A stretch of 56,246 nt of DNA, taken from the IMG/VR virus record IMGVR_UViG_3300021335_000019, positions 1 to 56,246 of that record. The stretch is one strand, 5' to 3'. Below, in pieces: positions 52,845 to 56,246 of this stretch. The first letter of the stretch is position 1; every line of letters starts with the position of its first letter. Under the pieces are notes generated by a model. The model searched no databases. It was not told the DNA's origin and saw only the letters and a list, made by a program, of their open reading frames with translations. The DNA is from a virus. A program made the position numbers and the translations under genes.

Positions 52845-53119
52845 GTGGCAAATCCTCTAGCGCGGGCTCGATGTGGGCTTGCAGGATCGCTGCGATTGTT
52901 ACCGTCGGCAGTAATAACAACAGGACGCGGGTGAGAACGTTCATCCGCTGGTTTCAGTAGATAGGTGTGCAGTTGCGTGAGATTGGCTGATAACCAATGG
53001 ATCATTTGCCCGCAAGTGAACCCCGCGGCATACACAAAAGCAACAGCGACAGCGATGATGCGGACGATGGATTCAATCTGACTTCCTAGTTGCTGGCTTG
53101 ATGGGATGGTGAGTTTCAT
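52841..53119 (-). CDS. small membrane protein (92 aa)
   Basis: A protein starting MKLTIPSSQQLGSQIESIVR. One transmembrane helix at about residues 20-40 (IIAVAVAFVYAAGFTCGQM) is followed by a second, weaker amphipathic segment and a polar basic C-terminal tail. Its ATG overlaps the stop of the 35-codon ORF (ATGA). It could act in the inner membrane, for example in superinfection or host-takeover steps. Not recognised. Confidence 0.6.
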   Translation of the reverse strand: MKLTIPSSQQLGSQIESIVRIIAVAVAFVYAAGFTCGQMIHWLSANLTQLHTYLLKPADERSHPRPVVITADGNNRSDPASPHRARARGFAT

Positions 53120-53223
53120 TTGATTAGCGGGAGTTGTGGTGCTGGCTTGTTGTACTTGCGTGGTGGTGGTGGGAGCAATTCGCCCGGTAGTACCGGGCGT
53201 TGCTTGCGGATGATGGTGATCAT
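53116..53223 (-). CDS. small protein (35 aa) with CACCACCCAC leader
   Basis: ATG at 53223, stop TGA at 53116-53118, encoding MITIIRKQRPVLPGELLPPP and a basic end. It is below usual ORF-calling length. Support: CACACCACCCAC directly before the ATG, and the ATGA overlap with the next gene. A 19-bp palindrome (53181-53199) lies inside it. The palindrome, not the peptide, may be the functional part. Confidence 0.5.
   Translation of the reverse strand: MITIIRKQRPVLPGELLPPPPRKYNKPAPQLPLIK
53181..53199. repeat. 19-bp palindrome CGCCCGGTA-G-TACCGGGCG
   Basis: Nine-base arms pair perfectly around one central base. It lies within the 35-aa ORF and has no T tract on either strand, so it is more likely an operator or RNA hairpin than a terminator. 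Confidence 0.7.
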
Positions 53224-53244
53224 GTGGGTGGTGTGAATGCTTTG

Positions 53245-53270
53245 ACGAGGTAGTGGGATGATGTCCTCGT
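53245..53270 (-). promoter_or_regulatory. leader hairpin before the 35-aa gene
   Basis: 6-bp stem ACGAGG/CCTCGT (53245-53250 and 53265-53270). On the minus strand it is followed by CAAAGCATTCACACCACCCAC and the ATG at 53223: the hairpin-then-CACCACCCAC order of other leaders. Confidence 0.45.
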
Positions 53271-53331
53271 GCCCCATTATTGCCGTGCTGCGCCGTGTTG
53301 CAACGTGCGCTGTGCCGGTTTGCTGACCGGC

Positions 53332-53646
53332 TCAGGCGAGCACAGCCATGGCGTTGGCGTTGAGCCAGCTGGCGACCTCAGAGATCAAGGTCAATCCGTC
53401 CTTGTGCATGGCGGCGATCAGTTGCGCTGCCTGCCATGCCGTAGCGCGACGCAGCGCCATTGAAATGGTGCCGGTGATGCGACCAGTGGCATCGGCATAC
53501 AGCACGCCATAAGCGAGTTGCTTAGCGGTAAAGCAGCTGGACTGCTGCTCAAGATTCCGCAGCTGCTGCTCAGCGCCACCAGCAGCACGACGCTTGCCGC
53601 GGAAGGAAGCGGGAACAGTGGCCAGAACCGCAGTGGCGGTGGTCAT
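53332..53646 (-). CDS. hypothetical helical protein (104 aa)
   Basis: A protein starting MTTATAVLATVPASFRGKRR. Ala/Gln-rich helices (GGAEQQLRNLEQQSSCFTAK, QAAQLIAAMHKDGLTLISEV). It has no motif that I know. ATG at 53646; MIMTTA two codons upstream is possible. AAACCGGCAC follows its stop after a few bases, as for other leftward genes. Located between SSB and small genes. Confidence 0.62.
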   Translation of the reverse strand: MTTATAVLATVPASFRGKRRAAGGAEQQLRNLEQQSSCFTAKQLAYGVLYADATGRITGTISMALRRATAWQAAQLIAAMHKDGLTLISEVASWLNANAMAVLA

Positions 53647-53748
53647 GATCATCGCAGCCTCTGGGCTGCCGTGTGGAGGGCCGATTGCCTCCGGTGAGAT
53701 CACTATCGGCCCTATTCAGCTCCGCTTAGCTGTGCGCTGTGCCGGTTT

Positions 53749-54093
53749 TCAGAACGGAATGTCTTCGTTGCTCGGTGCTGCTGCTGCTGGCTGAGCAGAT
53801 ACGCGTGGCGGCAGCGTGAATTGATCAACGCTCAACTCAAGACTCTGGCCTTGGCTGCCGTCTTTCTTCTCATAAGTGCGCACCTTACCGCGACCTGCGA
53901 CGGTGATCGCAGATCCTTTCCGCAGGTACTGCATTGCCGTATCAGCGCGTTTGCCCCACACCTGGCAGTTGATCCATGTGGTTTCGTCTTTGCCGGTTTT
54001 GGCAGCAAGTGAGAAGTTTGCAACCTGCGATTGGCCGACATCCTTGAGCTCAGGATCCTGGCCAAGGTTGCCGTGTGCGGTGATGTTCAGCAT
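53749..54093 (-). CDS. ssb: single-stranded DNA-binding protein
   Basis: A 114-aa OB-fold protein starting MLNITAHGNLGQDPELKDVG. The core NFSLAAKTGKDETTWINCQV, then RKGSAITVAGRGKVRTYEKK, is SSB-like. A short Pro/Ala linker leads to the acidic tip NEDIPF, which matches the SSB C-terminal tail that docks partner proteins. Tetramers coat single-stranded DNA in replication and recombination. It sits close to the RecT and exonuclease genes. Confidence 0.92.
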   Translation of the reverse strand: MLNITAHGNLGQDPELKDVGQSQVANFSLAAKTGKDETTWINCQVWGKRADTAMQYLRKGSAITVAGRGKVRTYEKKDGSQGQSLELSVDQFTLPPRVSAQPAAAAPSNEDIPF

Positions 54094-54098
54094 GGTGT

Positions 54099-54308
54099 TC
54101 AGTTCAGTGGTGTGATGCCATTGGCTTCCTCAAAAGCCAAGACGTGGGCAAGTGGATAACGAACCCGTGGCGTGCCAGCTGGTGTGCCAAAGCGCGGCAA
54201 GGTGAAGTATTGCGGACCAACGCCGCGTGTGCGTTGGTTTTTGATGGCGCTGGGTTTCAGGCCCCAGCGCTCAGCGAGTTGTTCAGTGGTCAGGTACGGT
54301 TCAGTCAT
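54099..54308 (-). CDS. excisionase/MerR-like HTH protein (copy 2)
   Basis: A 69-aa protein starting [20 protein letters not shown]. Same layout as the 52260-52457 product: [23 protein letters not shown], a wing [10 protein letters not shown], then [20 protein letters not shown]. It overlaps the 3' end of the RecT gene by 8 nt. It could regulate the recombination genes. No integrase exists here, so excision is unlikely. Confidence 0.82.
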   Translation of the reverse strand: MTEPYLTTEQLAERWGLKPSAIKNQRTRGVGPQYFTLPRFGTPAGTPRVRYPLAHVLAFEEANGITPLN

Positions 54309-55065
54309 CAGCAAACGGATCCTCTTCAACCTCGGTCAGTTCCTTCTCCTTGGCCATGAGCAACTCCAACAGTTGCGTCATCTGCTCATCGCTGAGATCT
54401 CCCGATCGAGCTTCCATGCGTTCCTGCAGCGCCTTGAGTCCATCGATGCTGGTAACTTTGGCGATGGCGGCTTTGCCGGCATTGAAAACCTTCTCGTCGC
54501 CTGCCGGTGCAGCCGGTGCTGGTTCAGCGGTAACGGTGACAGCTTGAACCTCCTCGACCTGATCCATCTCCTCAGAGCCGTAAACACCAGACAGATCAGC
54601 CGGGAATGCTTTACGCAATGCGAGGGCTTCGCTGCATTTGGCGATCATCGCAGCGCCCATCTTGCTCCACAAGCCTTGGCCAGCGTTGTAGTCCGCATAA
54701 CGCGCCACGCCTACGAATGGATGCTGGCTGCCCTTGCGGTGGATGATGGTCTTGGCCGCGGCGGGTGGTTTGCTGCCAAGCCAGACATCTTTCCATTCGC
54801 CATCTTCGCCGCACCAAAACGTCTCGGAACCATCAAGCTGGCCGGTGCGTTCAGCGATCGAGCGCAAGCCATCGATGCCGGCTTGGATGGTCATCTTGCC
54901 GCCACGCTTGATGGCGTAGATCTGTTTGCTAAACGGGTCGAGCCCAGTGCGTTGGCACGCATAGGCAAACATCCGCAGCTCATCAGCGCTGCAGCCTGGC
55001 GCGATCGTCGAGGCGATCAGCTGCTTTTGCTCTGGGGACCAGAGCGCAAGGGAACTAGAAGTCAT
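54301..55065 (-). CDS. RecT/Bet-family single-strand annealing protein
   Basis: A 254-aa protein starting [20 protein letters not shown]. The core [20 protein letters not shown], then [18 protein letters not shown], then [20 protein letters not shown] matches the Bet/RecT group of annealases. The C-terminal 90 residues are Glu/Ala-rich, with a linker and the helix [16 protein letters not shown]. It anneals complementary strands after exonuclease resection. It is next to the RecE-like exonuclease (11-nt overlap), an expected pair. Confidence 0.9.
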   Translation of the reverse strand: MTSSSLALWSPEQKQLIASTIAPGCSADELRMFAYACQRTGLDPFSKQIYAIKRGGKMTIQAGIDGLRSIAERTGQLDGSETFWCGEDGEWKDVWLGSKPPAAAKTIIHRKGSQHPFVGVARYADYNAGQGLWSKMGAAMIAKCSEALALRKAFPADLSGVYGSEEMDQVEEVQAVTVTAEPAPAAPAGDEKVFNAGKAAIAKVTSIDGLKALQERMEARSGDLSDEQMTQLLELLMAKEKELTEVEEDPFADD

Positions 55066-55849
55066 CTGAAGTCAGTGTGTCGTGGGTGGTGGTGAATGCC
55101 CATTTGGGCAGGCTCAGTGGCTCGATGGTGTTGCTGTAACCAGGCCATTCGTTAATGGCGCGGCAATCAGCAATCATCCGCATGTTCTGCTTACGCAGCT
55201 CATTGCCGTGTTGCATGGCATCAGCATCGAGCTGATACACGCCAACGGCATACGGATAGGTCTTCTCTACTGCGATGAAGATGAACCGCTCAGCCGGTAG
55301 ACCAGCTAGGTAGTGACTGGCCTGAACATGGTAGCGGAAGGTGGCGCAGGATTTGGCGAAGCCGGCAGGTGATGCGTCGGTGGTGGTTTTGAGGTCAATC
55401 ACCGTGGCGCCATTGAGCCAATCCGGGCGGCACTTGCACCGCATTCCGGTGTCGGCATCATCCCACCAGAAGCTCTGCTCTGCCTGACCATCACGCAGCA
55501 GCTCAGCAGCGGCTTGGTGACTGCGGACAGCACCAGCCATCGCCAATGCTGCATCCATGTCAGCAGCGCTAACAGGCGTGATGCCTTTGGATTCCATCTC
55601 AGCAGCCAGTTCCTTACCGGCTTTGGTGCGGCGATCCGGCGCTAGGTCATAGCGATTGCGCAGCTCATCTGGTTCCAGCACAGCGGTGTGGACCAACGTG
55701 CCAAACAGCATTGCAGCGGTGGGTTTTACCGGCTGACGATCGGGATTCAGGTAGCGCGACCAGTAGTGATACGGCGACTTTGCCACCATGTGCAGATGGC
55801 TGGCACTGACAGCAGGGTCAGCGTGATACTCCTCATTGGTGATAATCAT
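55055..55849 (-). CDS. RecE-like PD-(D/E)XK exonuclease
   Basis: A 264-aa protein starting [20 protein letters not shown]. The N-terminal [20 protein letters not shown], then [20 protein letters not shown], is typical of RecE/DUF3799-type phage nucleases. The catalytic part is [20 protein letters not shown] (metal-binding D...DxK) and a following [11 protein letters not shown] helix. It degrades dsDNA 5' to 3', leaving 3' tails for the RecT-like annealase. Its start overlaps the small Cys-rich gene (ATGA). Confidence 0.88.
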   Translation of the reverse strand: MIITNEEYHADPAVSASHLHMVAKSPYHYWSRYLNPDRQPVKPTAAMLFGTLVHTAVLEPDELRNRYDLAPDRRTKAGKELAAEMESKGITPVSAADMDAALAMAGAVRSHQAAAELLRDGQAEQSFWWDDADTGMRCKCRPDWLNGATVIDLKTTTDASPAGFAKSCATFRYHVQASHYLAGLPAERFIFIAVEKTYPYAVGVYQLDADAMQHGNELRKQNMRMIADCRAINEWPGYSNTIEPLSLPKWAFTTTHDTLTSDDF

Positions 55850-56013
55850 CGCTCAACCCACTCCCCGCACCAGTCATCGTCAGCAACACCTGGCCACCAT
55901 GCGTTGCGACCCTCTTCATAGCTTGGTCGCGGTGCATGGCGATGGCATCTGCACGCCTGGGGGTGCCAGTATCGGCAGTTTTCGCAACACTGCTCTTCGA
56001 GTGGTGTGTTCAT
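55846..56013 (-). CDS. small Cys-rich zinc-binding protein (55 aa)
   Basis: ATG at 56013, stop at 55846-55848: MNTPLEEQCCENCRYWHPQA, then CRCHRHAPRPSYEEGRNAWW and [10 protein letters not shown]. The C-x-x-C-R-Y-W ... C-x-C-H ... P ... W-P ... DDWCGEW layout is a common phage zinc-finger peptide of unknown role. Its stop overlaps the exonuclease start (ATGA), and it has the hairpin/CACCACCCAC leader, so it probably heads the recombination operon. Confidence 0.75.
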   Translation of the reverse strand: MNTPLEEQCCENCRYWHPQACRCHRHAPRPSYEEGRNAWWPGVADDDWCGEWVER

Positions 56014-56023
56014 TGGCGTAGTC

Positions 56024-56057
56024 GTGGGTGGTGGCCGGGATTGGTGACGGCTCCCGG
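56024..56057 (-). promoter_or_regulatory. 5' leader hairpin plus CACCACCCAC tract
   Basis: Minus-strand stem CCGGGA/TCCCGG (arms 56052-56057 and 56035-56040) with an 11-nt loop, followed by CCACCACCCAC and the ATG at 56013. The stem pairs differ from those at 1470-1486 and 6191-6213, but pairing is kept. Confidence 0.55.
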
Positions 56058-56073
56058 TGGGCCGTGTGGGTGG

Positions 56074-56246
56074 TCAGACCTCGGCGACCCTTGGGATCGA
56101 GTTGGCGACCGAGGCGCCGATAGAGCCGGCCCAATACTCGTAGAAACTGGGCTTCTCTGCCAGGGCCTCCAGGGCGGCGGCCTCCGTTCTGAATTTGCCT
56201 GGGAGAACGTACTGGCCGCTGGCCAGTACCCAGGAGCGGCGGATTT
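56074..56246 (-). CDS. hypothetical small protein, 3' part (gene spans the circular junction)
   Basis: The 3' portion of the 63-aa gene that starts at 153. The frame enters at the right edge and ends with TGA at 56074-56076 (final residues SIGASVANSIPRVAEV). The stretch 56121-56246 duplicates 9-134. A GTGTGGGTGGTC (CACCC-rich on the minus strand) overlaps the stop, directly upstream of the hairpin leader of the next gene. Confidence 0.6.
   Translation of the reverse strand, partial: IRRSWVLASGQYVLPGKFRTEAAALEALAEKPSFYEYWAGSIGASVANSIPRVAEV
56121..56246. repeat. 126-bp terminal direct repeat, right copy
   Basis: Identical to bases 9-134. It marks circular closure of the contig. Confidence 0.9.

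Noticed and set aside
52260-54308. The two HTH genes as excisionases of a temperate phage
   Set aside because: There is no integrase, attachment site or CI-type repressor. The HTH fold alone does not show lysogeny.
54172-55095. 307-codon plus-strand frame over the RecT gene
   Set aside because: Antisense shadow of RecT. The sequence has no recognisable fold and no upstream signal.

Overview
The window is a tailed-phage genome with siphovirus morphology genes, assembled as one circular contig. Bases 9-134 recur exactly at 56121-56246, so the unit is about 56,112 bp, and a 63-codon gene reads straight across the junction. There is no integrase, no tRNA gene that I can see, and no CRISPR. The host is probably a (freshwater?) picocyanobacterium. 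This rests on my recognition of several protein types as typical of cyanophages: the long tail fibre, the short protein after it, the tail-fibre tip at 42 kb, the endolysin and the clusters of tiny early genes, together with a principal-type sigma factor. That is inference, not a search result.

Layout. Two transcription blocks diverge from about 7.6 kb. The leftward (minus) block runs from 7557 down to 1, through the circular junction, and on from 56246 down to about 44.8 kb. It carries an HNH protein, small unknown genes, an SNF2-type helicase, a beta-class DNA methyltransferase, a DEAD/DEAH helicase, a Zn-finger protein and a VRR-NUC nuclease. Past the junction come a RecE-like exonuclease, a RecT/Bet annealase, SSB, two small HTH proteins, ThyX, a dense run of tiny paralogous genes (47.6-51.6 kb), a metallophosphoesterase, a second HNH protein and an RpoD-like sigma factor. 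The rightward (plus) block runs from 7.6 to 45 kb. It starts with a ribbon-helix-helix protein and a PrimPol/PriCT-2/VapE-type primase-helicase, then an iteron-rich gap (candidate origin), a bacterial-type beta sliding clamp, terminase, small early-type genes and a dNMP kinase. Head genes follow: portal, MuF-like protein, scaffold, capsid and connectors. Next are tail genes (tube, chaperones, tape measure, tip and fibres), then lysis genes and dCTP deaminase.

How it may work together. The phage has a primase-helicase, clamp, SSB, exonuclease and annealase, but I find no DNA polymerase. It probably uses host Pol III loaded on its own clamp. ThyX, dNMP kinase and dCTP deaminase adjust nucleotide supply. 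The head module contains an inserted spike/fibre cassette with a SASA-type carbohydrate esterase, flanked by two copies of a head-closure gene.

Regulation. The sequence shows unusually regular regulatory architecture. A near-perfect palindrome at 7583-7615 yields matching promoters in both directions. Three rightward leaders place a GAGA-tetraloop hairpin exactly 8 nt after a -10 box. Three leftward leaders share a covarying CCGG-type hairpin. A CACCACCCAC-type tract precedes many start codons on both strands. An AAACCGGCAC element sits at the 3' ends of leftward genes. These, together with the paralogous mini-gene cluster and its shared 3'-end/ribosome-binding-site cassette, are the most novel signals here.
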